Under the pieces are notes generated by a model. That model was not told where the DNA came from and did no database searches. It saw nothing but the letters and a program-made list of their open reading frames with translations. A program made the position numbers and the translations under genes. DNA of 43,963 nucleotides from Oscillospiraceae bacterium (GTDB taxonomy: Bacteria > Bacillota > Clostridia > Oscillospirales > CAG-272). Shown here piece after piece: positions 34,943 through 43,854 of the stretch. Position 1 is the first letter of the stretch, and the number at the start of each line of letters is the position of its first letter. The DNA is taken from NCBI GenBank assembly GCA_015063745.1, contig SVTO01000021.1, positions 1 to 43,963 of the forward strand, in the 5' to 3' direction.

Positions 34943-36352
34943 ATGGTATTCTCATCATCTGTCTTCATGTTCATGTTTCTCCCGCTGGTGTGGCTTCTGT
35001 ATACAGTCATCCCGGACCGGTACATCAAGGCAAAAAATGCAGTTCTCGGCATTTTCAGCGTAATCTTTTACGCTTTCGGTGAACCTGTATACATCGTGCT
35101 GATGCTCGGTTCCATCGTGCTCAATTATTTCGCCGCTGTTTTCATCGGAAAAGCATCCGAAAAAGGGAAGAACATCATTTGTACCGTAGCCATAGCAGCC
35201 AACCTGCTGGTGCTGGGCATTTATAAATACTCCCCGTGGATCGTCAGGGTTATCAACGACGCCTGCAGTACCGCATTCCCCGTACCGGAATTCACCATCC
35301 CCGTAGGCATTTCCTTCTATACTTTCCAGATCCTCTCCTATGTTGTGGATGTCAAGCAGGGCAAAGCAGAAATCCAGAAGAATATCTTCAACCTGCTCCT
35401 CTACATCGCCTTCTTCCCCCAGCTCATCGCCGGTCCCATCGTCCGCTACATTGATATTCAGAGCCAGATAGAAAACCGTACCGTAACCGCCGAAAAGACT
35501 GCCAACGGTATCCGCCGATTCATCAGCGGTATTGCCAAAAAGATACTCATCTCCAATACCGCCGCCGTCATCGCAGATGCTGCCTTTGCGGGAGAGGAAA
35601 TCTCCACCCTGTTTGCCTGGGCAGGTGCCATTGCCTACTGTATTCAGCTGTACTTCGATTTCTCCGGATACTCCGATATGGCCATCGGCCTTGCATCCGT
35701 CTTCGGCTTCACCATCTGTGAAAACTTCAATTACCCCTATTCCGCCGTGTCCGTCCGTGATTTCTGGAAACGCTGGCATATCTCCCTGACCACATGGTTC
35801 AGAGAATACGTCTACTTCGCCCTGGGCGGCAACCGGAAGGGAAAAGCACGCACCATTCTCAACAGACTGTTTGTATTCTTCCTGACAGGCCTGTGGCACG
35901 GCGCCAATTTCACCTTTGTAGTCTGGGGCCTCTGGCATGGCTTCCTCATGATGTTCGAACAGCTTGTGCACTTCGATAAACTGACTGCCATCCGTCCTCT
36001 GCGCCCTTTGACCCGTCTGTATACACTCCTGACCGTATGCCTCGGCTTTGTGGTATTCCGCGCTCCGGACATGACCTCCGCCATGCAGTACATCAGCCGT
36101 ATGTTCTCCTTTACGGGAAGCGGCGCCGACGCACTCGTCCATTTTTCACCCTATACCTGCCTGATTCTGATCTTCGGCATCCTGCTCTCGTTCCCCGTAC
36201 TGCCGACATTGCGTAAGCATCTCGCCGTATCCGGAAAGACAGCCGCCGCCTTTGAAATCGCAGGTTATGTACTGGCCCTGCCCATCCTCATGCTCTGTAT
36301 CATGCAGCTGGCTTCCTCCACCTTCAATCCCTTTATCTACTATAACTTCTGA
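34943..36352 (+). CDS. MBOAT-family membrane O-acyltransferase (AlgI/DltB-like)
   Basis: The 469-residue protein is almost all membrane helices. It shows MBOAT landmarks: FPQLIAGPIVRY, QLYFDFSGYSDMAIGLA, WKRWHISLTTWFREYVYF with LGGNRKG, and the catalytic histidine His319 in LTGLWHGANF. It moves acetyl groups across the membrane for attachment to an exported polysaccharide. GGAGG lies five bases before the start. The SGNH-type partner follows after 21 bases, the standard arrangement for polymer O-acetylation. The target is probably the glycan governed by the leftward operon, which is inferred from proximity. Confidence 0.94.
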   Translation: MVFSSSVFMFMFLPLVWLLYTVIPDRYIKAKNAVLGIFSVIFYAFGEPVYIVLMLGSIVLNYFAAVFIGKASEKGKNIICTVAIAANLLVLGIYKYSPWIVRVINDACSTAFPVPEFTIPVGISFYTFQILSYVVDVKQGKAEIQKNIFNLLLYIAFFPQLIAGPIVRYIDIQSQIENRTVTAEKTANGIRRFISGIAKKILISNTAAVIADAAFAGEEISTLFAWAGAIAYCIQLYFDFSGYSDMAIGLASVFGFTICENFNYPYSAVSVRDFWKRWHISLTTWFREYVYFALGGNRKGKARTILNRLFVFFLTGLWHGANFTFVVWGLWHGFLMMFEQLVHFDKLTAIRPLRPLTRLYTLLTVCLGFVVFRAPDMTSAMQYISRMFSFTGSGADALVHFSPYTCLILIFGILLSFPVLPTLRKHLAVSGKTAAAFEIAGYVLALPILMLCIMQLASSTFNPFIYYNF

Positions 36353-36373
36353 TAATAATCAACGGGTGAAACC

Positions 36374-37426
36374 ATGAAAAAAGTACTGTTCAAACTGTTT
36401 ACCCTGCTGTTCTTTGCCGTGTGCATCTTCTTCTCGCTGGGACTTGTCCTTCCCGGCGCATCCGACCCAACCGGAGAAGCCCCACCGGCTCTAATTACAG
36501 AAGAAGGTATAAACGACGATTTCGGTAATGTGTTCGAAGAATGGTTTTCCAAGCATTTCGCCTTCCATGACGAAGTGACCGACTTCTATGCCGATGCCCG
36601 ACTGACGCTTTTCAACGAAGGCAACGATCAGGTCATTGCAGGGAAGGATAACTTCCTCTTCTTCGACGATACAACCGCAGATTATATCGGTTCCGCACCA
36701 ATGACGGATGGGGAAATCACAGAAACCGCCGATGCTCTTGCTCTCCTGCACCGTCGGACCACGGAAGCCGGCGCATCCTTTCTGTTCCTGTGTGCCCCCA
36801 ATAAGAATACAATCTACGGCGAATATATGCCGGAAAGATACATAAAGAATCCGAACCCCACCGATATGGACCGCCTGTTTGCGGAACTGGAAACCCGCGG
36901 CGTCCCGTACATCGACCTGCGTCCCATCCTGGCAGAAGCTAAAGAAAAGACACTTGTCTATCATAAAAGAGACACCCATTGGAATGGTGCCGGCGCAGAA
37001 CTGGCGAACCGTGCCATCGCATCCCATTTCGGTCTGAATACCCCGGAATACGGCGGAACCGTAACAACAAACGATTTCGAAGGCGACCTGGACGCATTGC
37101 TGTTCCCGGGCAAAACCATGTACGATGAAAATATTACCTATAATTTCGAAGGTCTGTACGCCTATACTTCCGCCTACGCCACCCCGATGGATCTGGTCAT
37201 CACGGCACGAAGCGCAGGGGAAGGCAAACTGCTTATGTTCCGCGACTCCTTCGCCAACGCCCTGATCCCGTATCTGGCCACCACCTATCGGGAGATCCGT
37301 CTGGAACGCGTAACTCCCTACCAGACAAGCCAGCTTGAGACCTACAAACCCGATTTCGTCATCGTAGAAATCGCAGAACGCAATATCCGGGAAATATCCG
37401 GTTACATTACGCCCGACGAGGGATAA
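36374..37426 (+). CDS. AlgJ/AlgX-like SGNH acetyltransferase (DHHW family)
   Basis: The 350-residue product has an N-terminal membrane helix (VLFKLFTLLFFAVCIFFSLG) and an extracellular SGNH-like domain. The catalytic acid and base sit in RDTHWNGAG (Asp200, His202), and the nucleophile sits in MFRDSFANAL (Ser292), the same order as in AlgX. It should take the acetyl group supplied by the MBOAT protein and load it on the polymer outside the membrane. The upstream acyltransferase stop is 21 bases away, so the two are surely cotranscribed. A 109-base gap follows with a small hairpin but no strong promoter. Confidence 0.88.
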   Translation: MKKVLFKLFTLLFFAVCIFFSLGLVLPGASDPTGEAPPALITEEGINDDFGNVFEEWFSKHFAFHDEVTDFYADARLTLFNEGNDQVIAGKDNFLFFDDTTADYIGSAPMTDGEITETADALALLHRRTTEAGASFLFLCAPNKNTIYGEYMPERYIKNPNPTDMDRLFAELETRGVPYIDLRPILAEAKEKTLVYHKRDTHWNGAGAELANRAIASHFGLNTPEYGGTVTTNDFEGDLDALLFPGKTMYDENITYNFEGLYAYTSAYATPMDLVITARSAGEGKLLMFRDSFANALIPYLATTYREIRLERVTPYQTSQLETYKPDFVIVEIAERNIREISGYITPDEG

Positions 37427-37535
37427 AACAAACACAAACCCATATACTGAAATCATCCGACAGACCAATCTGTTTGCCGGAATACAATACAAAGCCGACG
37501 GAAACCATTTTGCCGGCTTCGGAGGTTAATCATCA

Positions 37536-38717
37536 ATGACGCGAAAATCCTTACTCTCCTTTTTGCTTTGTGCGGTAACCCTGCTCGGTTCCTGTACCGC
37601 CCGCGCCGGAGAACAATCGGATGAATCCATAGATATTCCCGCTGAGGTATTCTACACAGACGAAGACCTCGCCGCGGATCTTGGTATATCCGTAAAATTC
37701 CCGAAAGCCAGCGGACTGGGCCTGAATGCCTCTCTTTCGGATTACCTGAACAACAATGCGGGCAGCTCCGGCAGCGACAGCAGTACCGAAGACCGCAAAT
37801 TCCCCATGAAGGTTTACGATTCCATGGAAGTCTACGCATCTACCACATCTCTCAAGCCCATCCGGATCCTGTCCGACGGAGATGTCATCATGCTCCGTGA
37901 AATCGAAGGTTCCCGCTGGGCGGAAGTGTACTACAGCGATGGCCCTCTGATGGGCTATGCCAAGGACGGATTCATGCATACCATCTCCCAGGGCTCCGAG
38001 GTCTACGCCGAGCTGCCCATCGAATACGGTATGGCAAAAACGAATCAGGAAACCTACGTGTCCGCCTACTCCCATCTGGTCGACGTGCGTAAATACTTCA
38101 ACGTTTACTCTTCCAACGACACGCTGTCCCAGAACGTGGATTATTCCAAGTACGACCTGATCGTATCCATGAAGCTGTCCACGGATGATACCACCATCGG
38201 CCAGCCTTTCTATAACAGCAATATCTGTATGGTCCAGTACGACCTTCTGCCGATGCTGAAGAAAGCCATCGACCTGTTCAAAAAGGACGGCTATGTTATG
38301 GTAATCTATGACGCCTACCGTCCCACCAGCGTACAGCAGAGATGGTTTGACGTGGTCAAGGTACATAAATGGGTAGCCAACCCCGCAATTGGCATGGGCG
38401 GTGTCCATGACAGAGGAACAGCCGTGGATATTTCCCTTGTGAACTTTAACGGCAAGGAACTGGAATTCCCGACACCCATGCATACTTTCACGGAGGAATC
38501 CGCCAGAAGCAGTACAACCATGACCGACACAGCACGCCGGAACATGGACTACATGCTCGGCATCATGGTAAAATGCGGATTCACCTACATCAATTCCGAA
38601 TGGTGGCATTTCCAGGACGTAAACACCAAATACTACCTGCCCACCGACCACCCGATCGACACCATACCCCTCGTTCCGTCCGAACGCAATGAAGTCGGAA
38701 CGATCCCGGCGAAATAA
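37536..38717 (+). CDS. VanX-like D-Ala-D-Ala dipeptidase (M15D) lipoprotein with SH3-like domain
   Basis: The 393-residue product starts with a lipoprotein signal (lipobox LLGSC, Cys20). A low-complexity Ser/Asn/Gly linker leads to an SH3-like domain (~88-150) and then the zinc peptidase. The peptidase has YDAYRPTSVQ, GVHDRGTAVDIS (His291, Asp298) and SEWWHF (Glu355, His358), the full VanX-type set. VanX cleaves D-Ala-D-Ala in the cytoplasm in vancomycin resistance; this one is outside the cell and has no van genes nearby, so wall recycling or remodelling is more likely. GGAGG precedes the start. Confidence 0.92.
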   Translation: MTRKSLLSFLLCAVTLLGSCTARAGEQSDESIDIPAEVFYTDEDLAADLGISVKFPKASGLGLNASLSDYLNNNAGSSGSDSSTEDRKFPMKVYDSMEVYASTTSLKPIRILSDGDVIMLREIEGSRWAEVYYSDGPLMGYAKDGFMHTISQGSEVYAELPIEYGMAKTNQETYVSAYSHLVDVRKYFNVYSSNDTLSQNVDYSKYDLIVSMKLSTDDTTIGQPFYNSNICMVQYDLLPMLKKAIDLFKKDGYVMVIYDAYRPTSVQQRWFDVVKVHKWVANPAIGMGGVHDRGTAVDISLVNFNGKELEFPTPMHTFTEESARSSTTMTDTARRNMDYMLGIMVKCGFTYINSEWWHFQDVNTKYYLPTDHPIDTIPLVPSERNEVGTIPAK

Positions 38718-38728
38718 GGAGGACGGAC

Positions 38729-41074
38729 ATGAAGATCAACAGATATTTCAATGCACCGCTCCCGCTGTATCCGACGGATACGCCCGTGATCTGTGCCGGT
38801 GTCAATTTCTCCGTAAAGGATAACGGCAGACCGGTACTCCGCTTTATCATCAAGCGTGACATTTCGGTCAAAATCTCCTCTTTCACAATTGTCTACCGCT
38901 TCTCCGATCTCCCCATCGGCAGCGGTGACCCGGACAAACCCTTCTTCCGTCTTGTATGCAATAACGAAGATATCAACCTGCAGGAATTCATCGTCATCCG
39001 CGGCAATTACCGTGATGAGGAAATTCCGGCAGCCTGTACAGCCGTTGTAGCTTCCGTCACCCTGGCAACCGGGGAAGTACTGAACTACAAGCCCGACACC
39101 TTCCGTGATCCCCACTGCCATAGCGTAACAGCGGATAAATCCACGGTAGGACCGCTTCTGGACGCCTTCTTCCGTTCCCGTTCCAATGAAAAGCCACAGC
39201 CCCAGGCAACTCCCGCAAAAGGTTCCGTAAATTCCCTGATTGCCAGAGCCGCCGCCGTGCTGGACGAAGAAAACAACGGACAGGCAGCAGTATTCTTGAA
39301 AAAGAAACGCATAGGTCGTACCAAAGCGAAAGTAATCGCCGCCGCAGTCGCTGTATTCGCCATACTGCTGACAGCCGGTCTTCTGATACGGCATATGAAC
39401 CGTCCCGTAGTCAGTCCCCTGGAAGCGGCCGCCGCCGATCTGCTGGCTGACGGACGGTACGGAGATGCCTATAAAACCGTACTGGATCACGGCGACAATA
39501 CAATACTGCAGAGCGTATGCAGAACCGCGGCAGAGCATTACCAGCACATCAAGGATTACAAAACCGCCTACCTCTACGCCTGTGCCGCTCCCGAACCCTT
39601 CGATACCGAAATCATCAATTCCTTTATCGATATCCTGCTGAACCAGAGCCGCCAGGAAGAAGCCTACGAGTTCCTGCTGAACCTGCCCCAGTATACCGAC
39701 GCCATGCAGAAGGTGTGCGCCTCTGCCGTAGATGCGTTCTTGGAGCGTGAAGATTTTGCAAAAGCCTATTTCTACGCCGCCAATGCCCCCGAGTCTCTAG
39801 AAGCCTATGTGATGCAGAAATCTTCCGGCCAGATCATGGAAAGCGGCGAACTGAACGGCGGCATACTGGACTCTCTGGGCCAGACCGACGATCCGGAAAA
39901 ATTCGATGAAATGGCATCCTGGGCCGCCGAATCCCTCAGCAGCGGCGGAGCCTATACCGAAGCCGCCTCCGTGGCAAACCGTATCCACGACCCGGATAAA
40001 CGTTCAGCCGCACTGGAAAGCCTCTGCACTTCCGGTATGAAAGTATACCTGGACAAGAGCGACCTGCCCGGTGCCGTCAGCCTGTTTGAAAGCTGTTCAG
40101 CCGGTATGAAGGAAGAAGCCGCAGCGGGTATTATGGTTTCCCTGAAGGATTACGCAAACTCCATCGGAAACGCCGCCGGCATCCTGTATTTCTCCAATAT
40201 ACTCGGAGAGGACACATCCGCCCTCACCGTAACAGCCGGAGACTACGGCATCAAGCGCGCGGGCATCGTTTGGCAGTACATGACAACCGCCCAGAAACGC
40301 GCTTATCATGCCCGACCCCTGGACATTTACAAAGAAGTATACCGTATCGAAAACGGAACCGTGGAAGGCATAACCGATGCAGTATCCGTCGCCGCCTCCG
40401 AGCATATGGCGATCGTGCTGCTGAACAACGGTACCGTAAAAGCTCTCTCCAACAACGGCAGAAACAAAATTCCCGCACTTCCTGCCGATAATGACATTGT
40501 ATCCATGGACCTCGGTCAGGAACACGCCGTATTCCTCCACGCAAACGGAACGGTAACTGTCTCCGGCAATGCGGCATGGGGACAGAACGACACTTCTGCC
40601 TGGACCGACGTAACCAAAGTTGTGGCCGGCGCCTACTATACCGCAGCCCTGCGCTCTGACGGTACCGTATACGCCTGCGGCTCCAATAAAAGTGGCCAGT
40701 GCAATGTATCCGGCATTACCGGTGTCATCGACATCGCGGCCTGTGACGATACACTGATTCTGCACATGAAGGACAATACCCTGAAGCTGGTGGGCGATGT
40801 TTCCATGGGCCTGAAGGGTGCCGCAGGATTTTCTGACATCGTAAAAGTCCGTGCAGGCGGTAACACGATCCTTGCGGAAACCGAACGCGGTACCTGCGTA
40901 ATGGCCCACGCAAGCTTCAATGCCAGCGCCGGTCTGGTTCTGACCTGGAAGAACATGCCCGATTTCGCCGCCGGTTTTCTGTGCGCAGCCGGAATCAACG
41001 AAAACGGCACACTCCTTATCACAGGCGACGGCAGTGCCATCGTCCATGACGGTTACGAACCCGGTATTCAATGA
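38729..41074 (+). CDS. Membrane protein with helical repeats and C-terminal RCC1-like propeller
   Basis: The 781-residue product has a ~190-residue N-terminal domain of unknown fold (starting MKINRYFNAPLPLYP) on the cytoplasmic side. A membrane helix (~202-224) follows, then a long helical region (~235-540) of TPR/SEL1-like pairs (AYKTVLDHGD, AYLYACAAPE, AYFYAANAPE). The C-terminal part (~551-781) has RCC1-like blades (IVLLNNGTVKAL, AALRSDGTVYACGSNKSGQC, AVFLHANGTVTVSG). RCC1 folds bind proteins, so a scaffold or sensor role outside the cell is possible. GGAGG overlaps the stop of the dipeptidase gene. I know no family with this whole architecture. Confidence 0.85.
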   Translation: MKINRYFNAPLPLYPTDTPVICAGVNFSVKDNGRPVLRFIIKRDISVKISSFTIVYRFSDLPIGSGDPDKPFFRLVCNNEDINLQEFIVIRGNYRDEEIPAACTAVVASVTLATGEVLNYKPDTFRDPHCHSVTADKSTVGPLLDAFFRSRSNEKPQPQATPAKGSVNSLIARAAAVLDEENNGQAAVFLKKKRIGRTKAKVIAAAVAVFAILLTAGLLIRHMNRPVVSPLEAAAADLLADGRYGDAYKTVLDHGDNTILQSVCRTAAEHYQHIKDYKTAYLYACAAPEPFDTEIINSFIDILLNQSRQEEAYEFLLNLPQYTDAMQKVCASAVDAFLEREDFAKAYFYAANAPESLEAYVMQKSSGQIMESGELNGGILDSLGQTDDPEKFDEMASWAAESLSSGGAYTEAASVANRIHDPDKRSAALESLCTSGMKVYLDKSDLPGAVSLFESCSAGMKEEAAAGIMVSLKDYANSIGNAAGILYFSNILGEDTSALTVTAGDYGIKRAGIVWQYMTTAQKRAYHARPLDIYKEVYRIENGTVEGITDAVSVAASEHMAIVLLNNGTVKALSNNGRNKIPALPADNDIVSMDLGQEHAVFLHANGTVTVSGNAAWGQNDTSAWTDVTKVVAGAYYTAALRSDGTVYACGSNKSGQCNVSGITGVIDIAACDDTLILHMKDNTLKLVGDVSMGLKGAAGFSDIVKVRAGGNTILAETERGTCVMAHASFNASAGLVLTWKNMPDFAAGFLCAAGINENGTLLITGDGSAIVHDGYEPGIQ

Positions 41075-41099
41075 AAGAGAAGTGTAGGACAGAGCATTT

Positions 41100-43127
41100 A
41101 TGAAGATTGAAAATAAAAAGCGGATAGCGCTTGTCATCTCGATTGTATGTGCAGTCGTATTTCTGCTGTCGGTCGGCGTCCTTGCGGCAACCTTTGTTTC
41201 AGCCACTACCGAAAGAATCAAAGTAGAAGTCGGAGAAACGCCGGAACCGGAAAAAATACACGACAGCGAATTCTTATCCTCCCTGTACAACGTGGAACCG
41301 TACCAGATCGATGTTTCGGAGCCAGGAGAACACCATATCGGTCTGAAATTCTTCGGTTTCCTGCCCGGCGAGGTAACGGTTGAAGTATGTGACACCACCC
41401 CGCCCGTGCTGGAACTGCAGAATGTACATACTGTAACGGGAACAGAAATCACAGCCGCAGATTTCCTGCGCAGCTGCAGTGATGCCACCGCAGTAACCGC
41501 ATCATTCAACACAGCGATTACAACGGACGCGGCAGGCGAATACCCCGTGGAGATCACGGTCAGCGATGCAAAGGGAAACGCCGCCATCGGCCATACCATG
41601 CTGAAGGTATATGAAGCCGACGCCATCATCGAAGCCGAACTGAACGCGGCAGATATCGAAAACGCATTTCTGACCGCCTGTCCGGATATAACGGAAATCG
41701 ACATGAGCGATATCCCCACAGGCACGGCAGGAGAATACATCCTCCGCGGCCTGTCAGAGAACACCTTGTATATCTGGCCCGTACGTGTGTCCGATACGAC
41801 ACCTCCCACAGTATTGACCAACGACCGCGCCATCCGTCCCGGAGAAATCCTGAATCCGGATAACTTCGTTGAGTCCGTGGAAGATGCATCCGCCTATACC
41901 GTGAGCTTCGCCCAGAGTATCGATTTCACCGTTCCCGGCCTGCATGAAATCGTACTGGTCATCGAAGATGCCTACGGCAACCGTACCGAACCGACCGTGA
42001 AGCTGCTCATCGTGGATATTCCCACGGAAATCCTGCTGGAATACGGTGTCAGCACAAGCCAGGTGGGCGCGGCACTGCTCGGCAATACGGAAGACAGGGA
42101 AATGTACGCCCTGAGTGACTGCCCGACCGAAATCGGTATCTACGACCTGACGGCATCCACACAGTACGGAAGCTATATCATCCGCCTGGAAATTTCCGAC
42201 ACAACTGCCCCCAACCTGATTCTGAAAGAAACCACCGTCTTTACGGGTGACTCTGTGGGACCGGAGTATTTCGTCCTTTCCGCCGAGGATGCTGCGGAAG
42301 TCATCTACCGCTTTGACGGACCCGAACCCGTATCCGACACCCCCGGTGAATATACGATTAAGATCATCGCCTCAGACCCCTCCGGCAACCAGTCCTCCGC
42401 CGAAACGGTCTATTACGTGGCAGACGATACCACACCTCCCGTAATTTACGGTGCTGTGGATAAGCAGATTCTGGTCGGTGAAACGGTATCCTTCAAAAAA
42501 GGCGTATACGCTGTGGATAACCGTGACGGCGACGTGGCCTTCAAGGTGGATTCCTCCGCCGTCAATACCACGGAAGAAGGAATCTATCCCATCACCTATA
42601 CAAGCATCGATGCCGCCGGCAACGAAGCAAGCATTACGGTTTATCTGAAGGTGAAGGTAAACAATATGGATGCCGTCAACGAACTGGCGGACGGTATTCT
42701 GGCACAGATCATAACCGCCGGCATGACGGAACGTGAAAAAGCCTGGGCGATCTACAGCTGGATCACAGCAAGCCTGAAGTATTCCACCCGAACAAGCTAT
42801 CTCATGGGCAACTATACGGAAGGTGCCTATTCCGGCCTGACGATCCGCAGCGGCAACTGCTATATCTACTATGCGGTATCCGGAGCACTTCTGACCCGGG
42901 CCGGCATTGAGAACATCATGATCCAGCGTGATAAACCGGACAATCCCCATTACTGGAACATGGTGAAAATCGACGGTGACTGGTATCACTTCGATACCTG
43001 CCCCCAATATTCCGGCCATAAAATGCAGTGCTTCCTGAAAACCGATAAGGAGCTTGCCGCATATAACGAATACGAAGTTGCGGATTACTACAGCTTCGAC
43101 GCAACCCTGTACCCCGAAACCCCGTAA
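41100..43127 (+). CDS. Ig-like repeat protein with C-terminal transglutaminase-like domain
   Basis: The 675-residue product has an N-terminal membrane anchor (LVISIVCAVVFLLSVGVL) and a chain of four or more Ig/cadherin-like repeats. The repeats carry DTTPPVLEL, DTTPPTVLT, DTTAPNLIL and DDTTPPVIYG, then NRDGDVAFKV of DUF5011 type. The C-terminal transglutaminase-like domain has Cys587 (RSGNCYIYY), His617 (NPHYWNMV) and Asp632 (WYHFDTCP). Such domains act as cysteine peptidases or crosslinkers at the cell surface. The ribosome site is weak (TAGGAC, 11 bases ahead). It resembles the DUF5011-type protein at 22369 in its repeats. Confidence 0.9.
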   Translation: MKIENKKRIALVISIVCAVVFLLSVGVLAATFVSATTERIKVEVGETPEPEKIHDSEFLSSLYNVEPYQIDVSEPGEHHIGLKFFGFLPGEVTVEVCDTTPPVLELQNVHTVTGTEITAADFLRSCSDATAVTASFNTAITTDAAGEYPVEITVSDAKGNAAIGHTMLKVYEADAIIEAELNAADIENAFLTACPDITEIDMSDIPTGTAGEYILRGLSENTLYIWPVRVSDTTPPTVLTNDRAIRPGEILNPDNFVESVEDASAYTVSFAQSIDFTVPGLHEIVLVIEDAYGNRTEPTVKLLIVDIPTEILLEYGVSTSQVGAALLGNTEDREMYALSDCPTEIGIYDLTASTQYGSYIIRLEISDTTAPNLILKETTVFTGDSVGPEYFVLSAEDAAEVIYRFDGPEPVSDTPGEYTIKIIASDPSGNQSSAETVYYVADDTTPPVIYGAVDKQILVGETVSFKKGVYAVDNRDGDVAFKVDSSAVNTTEEGIYPITYTSIDAAGNEASITVYLKVKVNNMDAVNELADGILAQIITAGMTEREKAWAIYSWITASLKYSTRTSYLMGNYTEGAYSGLTIRSGNCYIYYAVSGALLTRAGIENIMIQRDKPDNPHYWNMVKIDGDWYHFDTCPQYSGHKMQCFLKTDKELAAYNEYEVADYYSFDATLYPETP

Positions 43128-43155
43128 AAATACAGAAAAAGAAAAGGTGACAACA

Positions 43156-43731
43156 ATGAAAAAGATCCTCTCCATGCTGCTTATTTCCGGTATGCTCTGC
43201 CTGATGAACGCCTGCGGCACTACTGACACCCCTGAAAACGAAACCACAGCCAATGATACCGCCGCCGTATCCGAAACCAACACAGCGGAAAACGCAGAAA
43301 CCGAAGCCCCGGAAGATACCGCAGATCCCATTTACTATACCGTTGCACTGGATAACGGCCATGTGTTTGAAATGGGCGCCATCGCGGACGATACCGTAGC
43401 ATCCCTCGGCGAACCCCAGTCCAAAGCGGAAGCCCCCAGCTGCGTGCACGAAGGCAATGACGTACTGTATACATACAGCGGTTTCACCCTGACCACCAGC
43501 CCCGATGCGGACGGCAATAACCGTATCCAGGAAATCGCCCTGACCTCCGATGCCGTATCCCTGACAAACGGCCTGTCCATCGGTTCCGATAAAGCAGCTG
43601 TGGAAGCGGCATTCGGTACAGATTACTCGGACGAATTCGGCGTTCTCACCTTCTCTCTGGAAGGCGCAAACGTATCCGTTGTACTGGACGCAGACGAATG
43701 TGTATCCGGTCTTGTGATCACTGCAAAATAA
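43156..43731 (+). CDS. Small lipoprotein of unknown function
   Basis: The 191-residue product begins MKKILSMLLISGMLCLMNAC with a lipobox (LMNAC, Cys20). A Thr/Glu/Asn-rich linker (~21-60) follows, then a compact domain (~65-191) with YYTVALDNGHVFEMG and two beta-rich halves, each with a conserved start (IADDTVASLGE and IGSDKAAVEAAFG). The fold is reminiscent of SmpA/BamE-like repeats in which a short helix opens each unit. The start at 43156 has AAAGGTGA ahead; the frame upstream overlaps the previous gene. It is probably the last gene of the surface cluster. Confidence 0.82.
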   Translation: MKKILSMLLISGMLCLMNACGTTDTPENETTANDTAAVSETNTAENAETEAPEDTADPIYYTVALDNGHVFEMGAIADDTVASLGEPQSKAEAPSCVHEGNDVLYTYSGFTLTTSPDADGNNRIQEIALTSDAVSLTNGLSIGSDKAAVEAAFGTDYSDEFGVLTFSLEGANVSVVLDADECVSGLVITAK

Positions 43732-43795
43732 AACGGAAAAAGCCATCCATACCCATCAATGTCATTAACTTAAGCAAAATCCGACAACAATGGAC

Positions 43796-43838
43796 ATCCC
43801 CCGCCAATCTCGTTTGAGAATGGCGGGGGATACTTTTT
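43796..43838 (+). terminator. Strong hairpin after the lipoprotein gene, possibly part of the insertion element
   Basis: ATCCCCCGCCA (43796-43806) and TGGCGGGGGAT (43821-43831) form a perfect eleven-base stem with a TCTC/GAGA inner pairing, then AC and five T. It can end transcription of the surface cluster, or it could be the outer hairpin of the IS200-like element, protecting it from readthrough. Confidence 0.6.
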
Positions 43839-43854
43839 GGTATCAACCAATAAA

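Noticed and set aside
34955-36142. A 395-codon minus-strand frame opposite the MBOAT gene
   Set aside because: The plus strand encodes an intact MBOAT enzyme; the antisense product matches nothing I know.
37536-38717. Vancomycin-resistance gene vanX
   Set aside because: The product is a lipoprotein with an SH3-like domain and there are no vanH, vanA or regulator genes nearby.
40097-41833. A long minus-strand frame across the RCC1-like and Ig-repeat genes
   Set aside because: It crosses the junction of two well-supported plus-strand genes and has low-complexity content only.
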